From Phenylobacterium sp. (GTDB lineage: Bacteria; Pseudomonadota; Alphaproteobacteria; Caulobacterales; Caulobacteraceae), in contig NZ_JAEUMO010000032.1 of the NCBI RefSeq assembly GCF_016793285.1, forward strand, positions 1 through 64,000: a DNA stretch of 64,000 bases, written 5' to 3'. Position 1 is the first letter of the stretch; every line of letters begins with the position of its first letter. Below the pieces are notes generated by a model. That model saw nothing but the letters and a program-made list of their open reading frames with translations, ran no database searches and was not told where the DNA came from. The position numbers and the translations under genes were made by a program. Of this stretch, positions 52,209-63,587 are shown piece after piece.

Positions 52209-52767
52209 GCGACCGCAGCGACGCGAGCTCCCGCGCCAGGTTGGCGCGCGCATCGGCCTCGTGGGCCGCCGCGAAGCCCGGGTCGGCGAAGATCGCCGGC
52301 GCGTCCAGGAACCTCCGCAGCACCGCCGCGCGTCCCCGCCGCCAGGCGTCCTGCGGAACGTGGGCGTATTCGGCCCGCACGGCCTGCGCATAGGCGTCGT
52401 AGGCCGCTGGGTCGGCGGCCAGGATCGACAGGTCGATCGAGACCAGCACCGCCCCCAGCCTGTCGCCTGCGGGCACATGATGGCCGGCCGTCAGCAGGAT
52501 CAGCCGGACCACCTCTTCCACGTCGGCCGGCGCCGCGCCCAACCTCGGCAGGTCGGCGCGGGCGAGATCGGCGCTGCGGGCTTCGTTGTCCGCCGCCTTC
52601 GGGTCGTAGACCGCATCGTGCCACCAGATCGCCCACGTCAGCAGGCGGACCTCACGCCCGGTGAGATCCGGCCAGGCCGCCAGCCTGGTGAGGCAGTCGT
52701 CGATGTGCCGGCGCGTGTGGTAGCGCCGGTGAGGTTCGTCGTAGGCCCGCTCGAGCTGCGGGATCAC
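52180..52767 (-). CDS. HD-superfamily phosphohydrolase-like protein
   Basis: 195 residues of the predicted metal-dependent HD family: YHTRRHIDDCL and WAIWWHDAVYD supply the His/His-Asp metal ligands, with a later His in LTAGHHVP and Asp in VSIDLSILA. The GTG start overlaps the ppiase stop as GTGA, in one operon. Substrate not known. It overlaps the EEP gene at its 3' end by 29 bases in the opposite direction. Confidence 0.8.
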   Translation of the reverse strand: MIPQLERAYDEPHRRYHTRRHIDDCLTRLAAWPDLTGREVRLLTWAIWWHDAVYDPKAADNEARSADLARADLPRLGAAPADVEEVVRLILLTAGHHVPAGDRLGAVLVSIDLSILAADPAAYDAYAQAVRAEYAHVPQDAWRRGRAAVLRRFLDAPAIFADPGFAAAHEADARANLARELASLRSLSVPGQAPG

Positions 52768-53228
52768 GCGTCGGTGGCCACCTTCATCGAGATGATCTTG
52801 CCGGGCGCGCGCGGCGGCTCGCCGACCGGCAGCGCATCGACGTGCTCCATGCCGTCGGTCACCTCGCCCCAGACGGTGTATTGGCCGTCCAGGAAGCGGG
52901 CGTCGGCGTTGCAGATGAAGAACTGGCTGTTGGCCGAGTTCGGGTTGGCGGTGCGCGCCATCGAGCAGGCGCCCTTCACGTGCGGCTGCGTCGAGAATTC
53001 CGCCGGCAGGTTCGGCTTGTCCGAGCCGCCCATGCCCGAGCCGGTCGGGTCGCCGCCCTGGGCCATGAAGTTCTGGATCACGCGGTGGAAGACCACGCCG
53101 TCGTAGAAGCCTTCGCGCGCCAGCTCCTTGATGCGCTCGACATGCTTCGGCGCCAGGTCTGGGCGGAGCTTGATCGTCACGGGGCCGCCTTCCAGCTCCA
53201 TGATCAGGGTGTTTTCGGCGTCCATCAT
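52764..53228 (-). CDS. Cyclophilin-type peptidylprolyl isomerase (cytoplasmic)
   Basis: 154-residue PpiB-type cyclophilin that speeds prolyl cis/trans isomerisation. Active-site motifs are complete: FHRVIQNFMAQGGDPTGSG, MARTANPNSANSQFFI. No signal peptide, so cytoplasmic. It overlaps the upstream periplasmic isomerase gene (ATGATGA). Confidence 0.94.
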   Translation of the reverse strand: MMDAENTLIMELEGGPVTIKLRPDLAPKHVERIKELAREGFYDGVVFHRVIQNFMAQGGDPTGSGMGGSDKPNLPAEFSTQPHVKGACSMARTANPNSANSQFFICNADARFLDGQYTVWGEVTDGMEHVDALPVGEPPRAPGKIISMKVATDA

Positions 53229-54100
53229 TTCACCTCGGCTGGGATGTTCACGTCACAGGCCGTGAAGTTCGCGCCGCCGGCCGCGATGGCCCGCGCGATC
53301 TCGGCCTTGAACCAGGCGCCGGCCGGATTGATCACGCGGATCTTCGGCCGTTCGTTCTCGGGAATGTCGCTCAGGATACGCACCCGTTCCATGCGGTCCT
53401 GCGGATCGGGCACCGGCTCGCCCACCTTGATCGAGGTGACGACGTCCTGGCCCGAGATCACCCGGCCAAAGGCGGTATAGCGGCGCTCCAGCTTCGGGAA
53501 GGCGGCGCGCATCAGGAAGAACTGGCTGTTGGCGCTGTTCTCGTCCTCGCCCCGCGCCGCGCCCGCGACGCCCGGGCAGTAGAGGACGTAGCCGTTGACC
53601 TTCCCGTCGCGGGTCATGGGCGCCAGCATCATCGACTGGGTCGAGACCGGAACCGACTTGATGAAGCCCACCTCGGCGACGCTCTGGTCCTGCGCCATCG
53701 CGAAGGGCAGATCGGCGCCCCGGCGGAACAGGAACTCGGCCTTCAGTTCCGGCTTCGAAGACCCGCCGGTGCCGCGGTTCTCCGGGTCGCCGGTCTGGTC
53801 CATGAAGTCCTCGATCACCCGGAAGAAGGTGTGCCCGTCGTAGAAGTGCTCCTTGGCCAGCTCGCGCACGCGGGCCGTGAACAGCGGCGCGACCTCCGGA
53901 ACCAGCTCGACGATGATCCGGCCCTTGTTGGTGTCGATCACCAGGATGTCGTCGGGATCGGGCGTGCGCCAGTCGGCCGCGGTCGGACCGCCCGGCTTCG
54001 CCGCCGCCGGGGCTGGAGCCGCGGGCCGCTTCTGCGCTGTGGCGGGCGATGCCAGGGCCAGCGCCAGTGCGGCGGCCGAGGCGAGGGTCACGAACTTCAT
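53225..54100 (-). CDS. Cyclophilin-type peptidylprolyl isomerase (periplasmic)
   Basis: 291 residues with a Sec signal peptide (ends ATAQ) and an Ala/Pro linker before a cyclophilin domain (FFRVIEDFMDQTGDPENRGTGG, ENSANSQFFLMRA). The insert between these motifs is longer than in PpiB and the last 60 residues are extra. Pairs with the cytoplasmic paralogue downstream, in an operon with coaD upstream (33 bases away). Confidence 0.93.
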   Translation of the reverse strand: MKFVTLASAAALALALASPATAQKRPAAPAPAAAKPGGPTAADWRTPDPDDILVIDTNKGRIIVELVPEVAPLFTARVRELAKEHFYDGHTFFRVIEDFMDQTGDPENRGTGGSSKPELKAEFLFRRGADLPFAMAQDQSVAEVGFIKSVPVSTQSMMLAPMTRDGKVNGYVLYCPGVAGAARGEDENSANSQFFLMRAAFPKLERRYTAFGRVISGQDVVTSIKVGEPVPDPQDRMERVRILSDIPENERPKIRVINPAGAWFKAEIARAIAAGGANFTACDVNIPAEVK

Positions 54101-54133
54101 AGCCGCTCTCGTAGCTGCCGATTGGGGCGGCGG

Positions 54134-54628
54134 CTAGGCCCGGCCCACCTTCTCCAGCAACCGGTCCCTGACCGCAGGGCTGACGAACTTGTCGATCTCG
54201 CCGCCGAGCTGGGCGATCTCCTTCACCAGCTTCGAGGCGATGGCCAGGTGCCGCGGGTCGGCCATGAAGAACACCGTCTCGATCTCGCGGTCGAGCTGCT
54301 GGTTCATCGCGGTCATCTGGAACTCGAACTCGAAGTCGGCCACGGCGCGCAGGCCGCGGACGATGACGCTGGCGCCCAGCTCGCGGGCGAAGTGCATCGT
54401 CAGGCCCTCGTAGGGCTGGACGACGATCTCGGTCTTGGCGCGCAGCGGCGCCACGGCCTGCTCCACGATGTCGACCCGTTCCTCGAGCGAGAACAGCGGC
54501 CCCTTGCCGGCGTTGATCGCCACGCCGATGACGAGGCGGTCCACCAGCTTCGCGGCCCGCCCCATGATGTCGAGGTGGCCGTTGTGGATGGGATCGAAGG
54601 TGCCCGGATAGAAGCCGACGCGGGTCAT
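54134..54628 (-). CDS. coaD: Phosphopantetheine adenylyltransferase
   Basis: Penultimate step of coenzyme A synthesis. 164 residues, usual length. Nucleotidyltransferase motif GTFDPIHNGHLD (T/H-x2-H), RGLRAVADFEFE for phosphopantetheine, and the C-terminal ASKLVKEIA in place of the usual SSxxVRE. The ATG at 54628 was chosen by family alignment; an upstream open frame overlaps the divergent gene. First gene of the coaD-ppi-ppi-HD run. Confidence 0.95.
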   Translation of the reverse strand: MTRVGFYPGTFDPIHNGHLDIMGRAAKLVDRLVIGVAINAGKGPLFSLEERVDIVEQAVAPLRAKTEIVVQPYEGLTMHFARELGASVIVRGLRAVADFEFEFQMTAMNQQLDREIETVFFMADPRHLAIASKLVKEIAQLGGEIDKFVSPAVRDRLLEKVGRA

Positions 54629-54746
54629 GCGCTTAGAGGTCCCCCAACACGACCTTCGCCCTTTCGCCGCAGTGCAGCGATCTGGCAAGGGCAAAGTTTG
54701 CGTCGCGGGTGGCGGCGACGCTCCGGCGGGTGGTATGGCCGGCCCC

Positions 54747-55822
54747 ATGAGCGACCTTGAACAGCGGTTCGCGCAGGCGCTGTCGCTGCAGGCGGCGGGA
54801 CGGTTCCGCGAGGCGCTGGAGGGCTATCTGGCGCTCTCGCGTCAGGTGCTGACGGCCAATCTCGCCTGCAACATCTGCGACTGCCACCTGCGGCTGGGCG
54901 AGCTCGACGCGGCGCAGGCCGCGCTGTCGAACGCCGCGGGGCAGCGCCCCGGCCACACGGGCGTCCAGGCGGCCGGCCTGCGGCTCGGCGCGGCGCTGCT
55001 GGCGGATGGCCGCTATGCCGAGGGATGGCCCTGGATGGAGGCTCGCGCGGGGCTGCATCCCGAGGCGGCGGCGCCCGTGAACCTCGGCATCCCCGAGTGG
55101 ACCGGACAGCCGCTCGCGGGCAAGTCGATCCTGGTCTGGGTCGAGCAGGGCTTCGGCGACCAGATCATGTTCGCACGCTTCGCCGGCCAGCTCGCGGCGC
55201 TGGGCGCGCGGGTGACGCTGGCGGCGCGGCCCGCGCTCGCCGCCCTGCTGGCCGCGATGCCGGCGGCGGACGCGGTGGTCCCGGTCGCGCTGGGCGAGAC
55301 CGTGCGGGTGGCGCCCCACGACTACTGGTCGCGCTACGCGTCCCTGCCCTACCGCCTGGGCGTGACGCTGGAGACCCTTTCCGGCGCGCCCTACCTGCGG
55401 GCGCCTGCCGACCGCCTGGGGCGCTGGGCCGGCCGCCGCGGGGTCGGGCTGATGTGGCGGACCAGCGCGACCGGCTTCAACGCCGCGGCGAAGGCGCTGC
55501 CGGAGGCGCGGGCCCGGCGGCTACTGGACCGCGGGCTGGTCAGCCTGCAGCCCGAGGATACCGGGGCCGGCGACTTCGCCGACACCGCGGCGATCGTCGA
55601 GGGCCTCGATCTCGTGGTCAGCGTGGACACCGCCGTGGCGCACCTGGCGGGCGCGATGGGCAAGCCCTGCTGGACGCTCCTGCCCCGCCAGGGCCTCGAC
55701 TGGCGCTGGCTGAAGGGCCGCGCCGACAGCCCCTGGTACGACTCGATGCGGCTGTTCCGCCAGACCGAGGCCGGAGGCTGGAGCGCCGTCGCCGATGAGG
55801 TCGAGGCGGCGCTCGACGCGCG

Positions 55823-55826
<4 letters not shown>
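54747..55826 (+). CDS. TPR/GT9-like glycosyltransferase-type protein
   Basis: About 359 residues: N-terminal TPR-like helices (about 3-110) followed by a domain like ADP-heptose/GT9 transferases (VWVEQGFGDQIMFARFAGQL and, near the C-terminus, VVSVDTAVAHLAGAMGKP, a GT-B donor-site motif). Such TPR-GT9 fusions are common in Caulobacterales; acceptors are unknown. An ATG 12 bases upstream is an equally possible start. Convergent with gyrA, overlapping its stop by 4 bases. Confidence 0.75.
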
Positions 55827-58621
<2,795 letters not shown>

Positions 58622-58807
58622 GGGAGGGAAACGCCGTTCGAATCGTGAGGCTTATGTAGGTGTCCCTGTTAGCACCCTGAAGGCCCTGGGGCCACCTCGC
58701 GCAGGCGCACGCACGCGTACACGCGTGTGCGCGCGAAGCTTGATGGCCTGGACGCGGCGAAGCTGCGGTATTGGAACCACGCTGGGCAAAGTTGTCGAAC
58801 GTGAAGC

Positions 58808-59014
58808 TCAGCGGGGTGGTCTGGGGTTGGCGGGGCCGCCGGGTTTCCCGCGTAGGTGCGAGACGAGGCGGACGGCCATGCCGAGCACGGAGAGGGCCAT
58901 GCCGGCGATCAGCGCGCCCCGCAGGGTCGGGTCGTCCTGGGCGCCGTCCCAGGCCACCAGCCCCAGGAGCACGACGCTGACCGTCGAGAAGAGGTAGCCA
59001 CAGGCCTTCAACAT
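58808..59014 (-). CDS. Small two-helix membrane protein
   Basis: 68 residues with two hydrophobic segments (about 3-23 and 34-50) and a basic, proline-rich tail. No family recognised. Lies between gyrA and a short-chain dehydrogenase on the same strand. Length and composition are compatible with a real small membrane protein, but no independent evidence of expression is visible. Confidence 0.5.
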   Translation of the reverse strand: MLKACGYLFSTVSVVLLGLVAWDGAQDDPTLRGALIAGMALSVLGMAVRLVSHLRGKPGGPANPRPPR

Positions 59015-59041
59015 GATGCGACGCGGCGGTCGACCGGCGCT

Positions 59042-60037
59042 TCAGTAGCCGCCGATGATCGGCAGGACTTCACCGGTGATGTAGCTGGAGGTCTGGGGCG
59101 AGGCGAGGAAGACGAAGGCGGGCGCGATCTCCTCCGGCTGGGCGGGTCGGCCCATCGGGGTCTTCGCCCCGAACTGCGCCAGCGCCTTGCCGCGCTTGTC
59201 GGCCGGGTTCAGCGGCGTCCAGACCGGCCCGGGCGCGACGGCGTTCACGCGGATACCCTTCTTCAGCACCGAGCCCGCCAGCGAGCGGGTGAAGGCGTGG
59301 ATGCCGCCCTTCGTCAGCGAATAGTCGAGCAGCGACTTCTGCCCTTCCAGGCCGGTGACCGAGCCGGTGTTGATGATCGCCGAGCCCGGCTTCATGTGCG
59401 GGATCGCCGCCTTCGACATGTTGAAGAGGCCGTAGAGGTTGGTCTTCAGCGTGCGGTCGAAATGGTCGTCCGTGAGATCCTCGATCGCTTCGGCATGCTC
59501 CTGGAAGGCGGCGTTGTTCACCAGCACGTCCAGGCCGCCCAGTTCCCGCACCGTCCGCGCGACGGCGGCCGTCGCATAGTCCGGGTCGGCGATGTCGCCG
59601 GGAATGAGGATGGCGCGGCGGCCCTCCTTCTCGACGGCGGCCTGCGTCGCCTTCGCATCCTCGACCTCCTCCAGGTAGGCGATCGCCACGTCGGCGCCCT
59701 CGCGGGCGAACAGCACGGCCACGGAACGGCCGATCCCGGAGTCGCCGCCCGTCACCAGCGCCACCTTGCCTTCAAGCTTGCCGGAGCCCCTGTAGAAGGG
59801 CGCGTCCCACAGGGGCTGCAGATCGAGGTCAGCCTCGACGCCTGGCTTCTCCAGCGGCTCCTCGTCGAACGGCGGCACGGGATAGCGCCGCGCTCCGGTC
59901 TGCGGCGGCGGCGGCTTCTCCTCGCCCTTCGGCTTGAACGACCTGGCTTCACGCGCCTCCAACTCGTCCTGGATCGCGCGCCCGTCGTCGGCGACGCGCC
60001 GGGCGTTCTGGGCGAACCGGTCGTCTGGCGTGCTCAT
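59042..60037 (-). CDS. Short-chain dehydrogenase/reductase (YghA-like)
   Basis: 331-residue NAD(P)-dependent SDR with an N-terminal extension (about 90 residues, Pro/Glu-rich) like YghA and Bacillus general-stress SDRs. NAD site TGGDSGIG, catalytic Ser in NTGSVTG and Y-x3-K in DYSLTKGG. Last residues VLPIIGGY are typical. Substrate unknown; the family is often stress-induced. Confidence 0.92.
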   Translation of the reverse strand: MSTPDDRFAQNARRVADDGRAIQDELEAREARSFKPKGEEKPPPPQTGARRYPVPPFDEEPLEKPGVEADLDLQPLWDAPFYRGSGKLEGKVALVTGGDSGIGRSVAVLFAREGADVAIAYLEEVEDAKATQAAVEKEGRRAILIPGDIADPDYATAAVARTVRELGGLDVLVNNAAFQEHAEAIEDLTDDHFDRTLKTNLYGLFNMSKAAIPHMKPGSAIINTGSVTGLEGQKSLLDYSLTKGGIHAFTRSLAGSVLKKGIRVNAVAPGPVWTPLNPADKRGKALAQFGAKTPMGRPAQPEEIAPAFVFLASPQTSSYITGEVLPIIGGY

Positions 60038-60142
60038 GGGTCATCTCCTGCCCCTGCCTCAGCGTCGCAGGCGCGGGCCGGTTCCCGGCGCGGCGCCAGC
60101 GCCCCGCGTGACATTCCGGGCGAACGGACTAGGTTCCGCGCC

Positions 60143-61174
60143 ATGCTCGCGCCCGGCCAGGCGGCCCCGTACTTCATCGCGCCCTCGGCATCGCAGCCGG
60201 AGTTCGTCTTCGACACGGCGGGCGGGCGCTATGTGCTGATGCTGTTCCTCCCCCCGGCGGAGGCGGCGCACGGGCCGCTGAGCGCGCTGTCGCGGAATCA
60301 GCCGCTGTTCGACGACGCCAAGCTTTCGGCGTTCGTGGTCCTGCGCGATCCCAAGGCGCTGCAGGGCGCGAAGGACATGCGCGGCCTGCGCTGGGTGCAT
60401 GACGGCCCGGGCAACATCAGCGACCGCTACGGGCCCGAGCCGCACTGGCTGTTGCTCGACCCGACGCTGCGGGCCATGGCGACGTGGCCGATCGGGGCGG
60501 AGGCCGAGGTGTTCGCCCGCCTCGCCGCCCTGCCGCCGGTCGCCGAGCACGCGGGCGTGCCGCTGCATGCGCCCGTGCTGATCGCCCCGCGCATCTTCGA
60601 GCCCGAGCTGTGCGACGCGCTGATCGCGCTGCACCGCGAGACCGGCGGCGAGCCCACGGGCGTCATGCGCGACGTCGGCGACCGCACCGTCGCGGTCATG
60701 GACGAGCTGAAGAAGCGCCGCGACATCTGGCTGCCCGACGGCGAGCTCAAGGACGCCGTCCAGGCCCGCCTGGAACGCCGGCTCTACCCGGTGATCAAGC
60801 TCGCCCTCGGCTTCCGGGTGACCCACATCGAGCGGTTCCTGGTGAGCTGCTACGACGCCGGCGACGGCGGCGTCTTCCACGCGCACCGGGACAACACCAC
60901 CCAGTCCACGGCGCACCGGCAGTTCGCCTGCTCGCTCAACCTCAACGACGACTTCGACGGCGGGGAGCTGCGGTTTCCGGAGTTCGGCCCCGCCACCTAC
61001 CGCTCGCCGCGCGGCGGCGCGGTGGTGTTCTCGTGCGGGCTGATGCACGAAGCGTTGCGCGTCAGCCGCGGCCGCCGCTACGCCTTCCTGCCGTTCTTCT
61101 ACGACGACGCCAGCGCCGAGACGCTGGCCGCCTACCAGGCCCGCGTGGCCGCCAGCGAGGCCGCTTCGGCATGA
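60143..61174 (+). CDS. Peroxiredoxin-like domain fused to 2OG-Fe(II) oxygenase, copy 1
   Basis: 343 residues. Residues 1-125 look like a peroxiredoxin/AhpC fold (APGQAAPYFIAP, GRYVLMLFLPP) but lack any catalytic Cys, so not an active peroxidase. Residues about 140-330 form a 2-oxoglutarate/Fe(II) dioxygenase with iron ligands H-x-D in FHAHRDNT and H in SCGLMHEAL, and the 2OG-binding Arg in GRRYAF. Such prolyl-hydroxylase-type enzymes modify proteins or small molecules; substrate unknown. ATGA overlap with copy 2. Start chosen at the ATG 60143, where homology with copy 2 begins. Confidence 0.82.
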   Translation: MLAPGQAAPYFIAPSASQPEFVFDTAGGRYVLMLFLPPAEAAHGPLSALSRNQPLFDDAKLSAFVVLRDPKALQGAKDMRGLRWVHDGPGNISDRYGPEPHWLLLDPTLRAMATWPIGAEAEVFARLAALPPVAEHAGVPLHAPVLIAPRIFEPELCDALIALHRETGGEPTGVMRDVGDRTVAVMDELKKRRDIWLPDGELKDAVQARLERRLYPVIKLALGFRVTHIERFLVSCYDAGDGGVFHAHRDNTTQSTAHRQFACSLNLNDDFDGGELRFPEFGPATYRSPRGGAVVFSCGLMHEALRVSRGRRYAFLPFFYDDASAETLAAYQARVAASEAASA

Positions 61175-62256
61175 GCACGACCTGGGCCCTGCCGCCCCTT
61201 TCCGTGGGCGAGTTCGCGCCGGACTTCACGGCGGCCACCAGCTTCAACCCACGGTTCCATTTCAGCACCGTGGCGGGCCGCTACGTCGTGCTGGCCATCC
61301 TGCCGCGCGATCCGGCCGCGCACGCCGCCGCCCTCGGCGCCTGGGAGGCGGTGCGGGGCCGTTTCGACGACCACAACCTGACCGGCTTCTTCGTGATCCC
61401 GGCGCCCTTCGGCGAGGGCGCGCCGGCCGACCGGATTCCCGGCCTGCGCTGGTTCTTCGACGCCGAGGGCGCGGTGCGCCGCAGGTACGAGATCACCGAG
61501 GACGACGGCGCCTGGTTCCTGCTCGACCCGTCGCTCAGGGTTCTGGCGCGCGCGCCGCTGGACCAGCCGCAGGCGGTGCTGGACCGCACGGCCGCGCTGC
61601 CCCCGCTGGGGGCCCATGCGGGCGTGCCGCTGGTGGCGCCGGTGCTGATCGTCCCGCGGGTGTTCGAGCCCGAACTCTGCCGGCGGCTGATCGACTACTA
61701 CGAGGCGCGCGGCGGCCTGCGCTCGGGCGTGATGCGCGACATCGACGGCAAGACCGTGGGCGTGCTCGATCCGATGAAGGTCCGCCGCGACGTTCCCGTC
61801 GAGGAGCCGGCGTTCCGCAGCGAACTGCTGCGCACCCTCGACCGGACCCTGATCCCGGCGATCCGCCGCGGCCTGCAGTTCTCCGCCACGCGCCTCGAAC
61901 GCTATCTCGTCGCCTGCTACGACGCCGAGGAAGGCGGATATTTCCGCGCCCACCGCGACAACGAGACCATGGGCACCGCGCACCGGCGGTTCGCCTGCTC
62001 GATCAACCTGAACGCCGAGGAATTCGAGGGCGGCGACGTGCGCTTCCCCGAGTTCGGCCCGCGCACCTATCGGCCCCCGACGGGCGGCGCGGTGGTGTTC
62101 TGCTGCAGCCTCCTGCACGAGGCGACGCCGGTGACCCGGGGCCGTCGCTACGCCTTCCTGCCCTTCCTCTACGACGAGGAGGGCCAGGCGATCCGGGAGA
62201 AGAACCACGCGTTGATCGACAACAGCGCGGCCAAGGCCGCCGCGCTGGGCGGCTAA
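61171..62256 (+). CDS. Peroxiredoxin-like domain fused to 2OG-Fe(II) oxygenase, copy 2
   Basis: 361 residues, paralogue of the gene just upstream with the same domain order: Cys-less peroxiredoxin-like N-terminus (VGEFAPDFTAATSF, GRYVVLAILPRDP) and 2OG-Fe(II) domain with H-x-D in FRAHRDNE, H in CSLLHEAT and Arg in GRRYAF. The pair probably arose by tandem duplication. Start overlaps the previous stop as ATGA. Confidence 0.82.
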   Translation: MSTTWALPPLSVGEFAPDFTAATSFNPRFHFSTVAGRYVVLAILPRDPAAHAAALGAWEAVRGRFDDHNLTGFFVIPAPFGEGAPADRIPGLRWFFDAEGAVRRRYEITEDDGAWFLLDPSLRVLARAPLDQPQAVLDRTAALPPLGAHAGVPLVAPVLIVPRVFEPELCRRLIDYYEARGGLRSGVMRDIDGKTVGVLDPMKVRRDVPVEEPAFRSELLRTLDRTLIPAIRRGLQFSATRLERYLVACYDAEEGGYFRAHRDNETMGTAHRRFACSINLNAEEFEGGDVRFPEFGPRTYRPPTGGAVVFCCSLLHEATPVTRGRRYAFLPFLYDEEGQAIREKNHALIDNSAAKAAALGG

Positions 62257-62316
62257 GCCGCCGTTCATCCGCGCCACGCCAGATTGCGCGCCCGGAACCG
62301 CCCGAGAGCCCGACCG

Positions 62317-62769
62317 ATGAAAGCCCTCCCCGCCCTCCTCCTCCTGGCCCTGGCCGCGCCCGCGGCCCACGCGGCGCCCACGATCACCCCCGGCTACTGG
62401 GAATCCACCAACCGGCTCCTGTCGCCCATCCGGCAGAGCAAGACCGAGCGGCGCTGCATCACGCCCGCCGACGTGGACAAGTTCCTGTCCGGCCCCTCCA
62501 ACCGCCACTACGCCTGCACCTATCCGACGAAGGTGTTCGCCGGCGGCCAGATCCGGCTGAAGGGGACCTGCGTCTCCAAGAAGGGCCGCAAGGTGGCCGT
62601 GCAGGGCGCCGGCTCCTACGCGCCGAACAGCTTCAGCCTGACCGCCGAGATCGCCACCGAGTTCCTGGGGCTCGACATCGCCGGAAGGGCCTCGACCGAG
62701 GCGCGGCGGATCGGCGACACCTGCCCCTCGCCGGCCGAGATCGAGGCCCAGAACAAGGCGGCGCAATGA
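62317..62769 (+). CDS. DUF3617-family secreted protein
   Basis: 150 residues: signal peptide to about residue 20 (AAHA), then a small beta-rich domain with three widely spaced Cys (RRCITP, YACTYP, GTCVSK, DTCPSP), as in DUF3617 proteins. Function unknown; family members are periplasmic. The ATG at 62317 gives the normal signal peptide. Overlaps kynA as ATGA, so cotranscribed. Confidence 0.82.
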   Translation: MKALPALLLLALAAPAAHAAPTITPGYWESTNRLLSPIRQSKTERRCITPADVDKFLSGPSNRHYACTYPTKVFAGGQIRLKGTCVSKKGRKVAVQGAGSYAPNSFSLTAEIATEFLGLDIAGRASTEARRIGDTCPSPAEIEAQNKAAQ

Positions 62770-63557
62770 GCGAACGGGTCACCTACGCCAGCTACCTCGG
62801 CCTCGACACGCTGCTCGCCTCTCAGCATCCGACCACCGAGCGCCACGACGAGCTGCTGTTCATCGTCATCCACCAGACGAAGGAGCTGTGGCTGAAGGAG
62901 ATCGTCCACGAGGTGCGGCTGGCGAAGCGCCTGATCCGCTCGGGCGAGGCGGAGCCGGCCTACAAGGCGCTCGCGCGGGTCTCGCGGATCCAGACGATCA
63001 TGACGCTGTCGTGGGACGTGCTGGCGACGATGACGCCGGCCGACTACCTGAGCTTCCGCGACGGCCTCGGGGCGAGTTCCGGCTTCCAGTCGGCGCAGTT
63101 CCGCACGCTGGAATACCTGCTGGGACTGAAGGACGCGGCGTTCCTGGCCTACCAGGACGAGGGTTCGCAGGCGCGGGCGGCCCTGGAGGCGGCGCTCGCG
63201 CAGCCCAGCCTCTACGACGACGCCATCTCGCGGCTGGCGGCGCAGGGGTTGCCGGTCCCGGCGGAGGTGCTGGAGCGCGACGTGACCCGGCCCTACGAAC
63301 CCTCGGCCGCCGTCGAGGACGCGTGGCTCGAGGTCTATCGCGACACCGCCCGCTACTGGGAACTCTACCAGCTCGCCGAGAAGCTGGTGGACCTGGACGA
63401 CGCGCTCCTGACCTGGCGGCACAAGCACGTGCTGACGGTGGAGCGCATCATCGGCGGCAAGCGCGGCACCGGTGGCACCGAGGGCGCGAGCTACCTCGCC
63501 CGCACCTTGCAGCGGCGCTGCTTCCCCGAACTCTGGAGCCTCAGGACGCGGCTCTAG
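62766..63557 (+). CDS. kynA: Tryptophan 2,3-dioxygenase
   Basis: Heme dioxygenase that opens the indole ring of tryptophan to N-formylkynurenine, first step of the kynurenine pathway. 263 residues. Conserved: YASYLGLDTLL, ELLFIVIHQTKELW, the Arg/Phe substrate region SSGFQSAQFR, and the axial-heme His in TWRHKHVLTVERIIG. kynBU are not adjacent. Confidence 0.95.
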   Translation: MSERVTYASYLGLDTLLASQHPTTERHDELLFIVIHQTKELWLKEIVHEVRLAKRLIRSGEAEPAYKALARVSRIQTIMTLSWDVLATMTPADYLSFRDGLGASSGFQSAQFRTLEYLLGLKDAAFLAYQDEGSQARAALEAALAQPSLYDDAISRLAAQGLPVPAEVLERDVTRPYEPSAAVEDAWLEVYRDTARYWELYQLAEKLVDLDDALLTWRHKHVLTVERIIGGKRGTGGTEGASYLARTLQRRCFPELWSLRTRL

Positions 63558-63587
63558 ACGCTCCGCCCTTTGGGGGGGGCGGGGGAT

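Noticed and set aside
58622..58807. GC-alternating palindromic stretch upstream of gyrA as an origin or attachment site
   Set aside because: Short CGCGTACACGCG-type self-complementarity only; no DnaA boxes, direct repeats or integrase nearby. Treated as gyrA upstream region.
60143..62256. Active peroxiredoxins
   Set aside because: Neither N-terminal domain has a Cys at the peroxidatic position.
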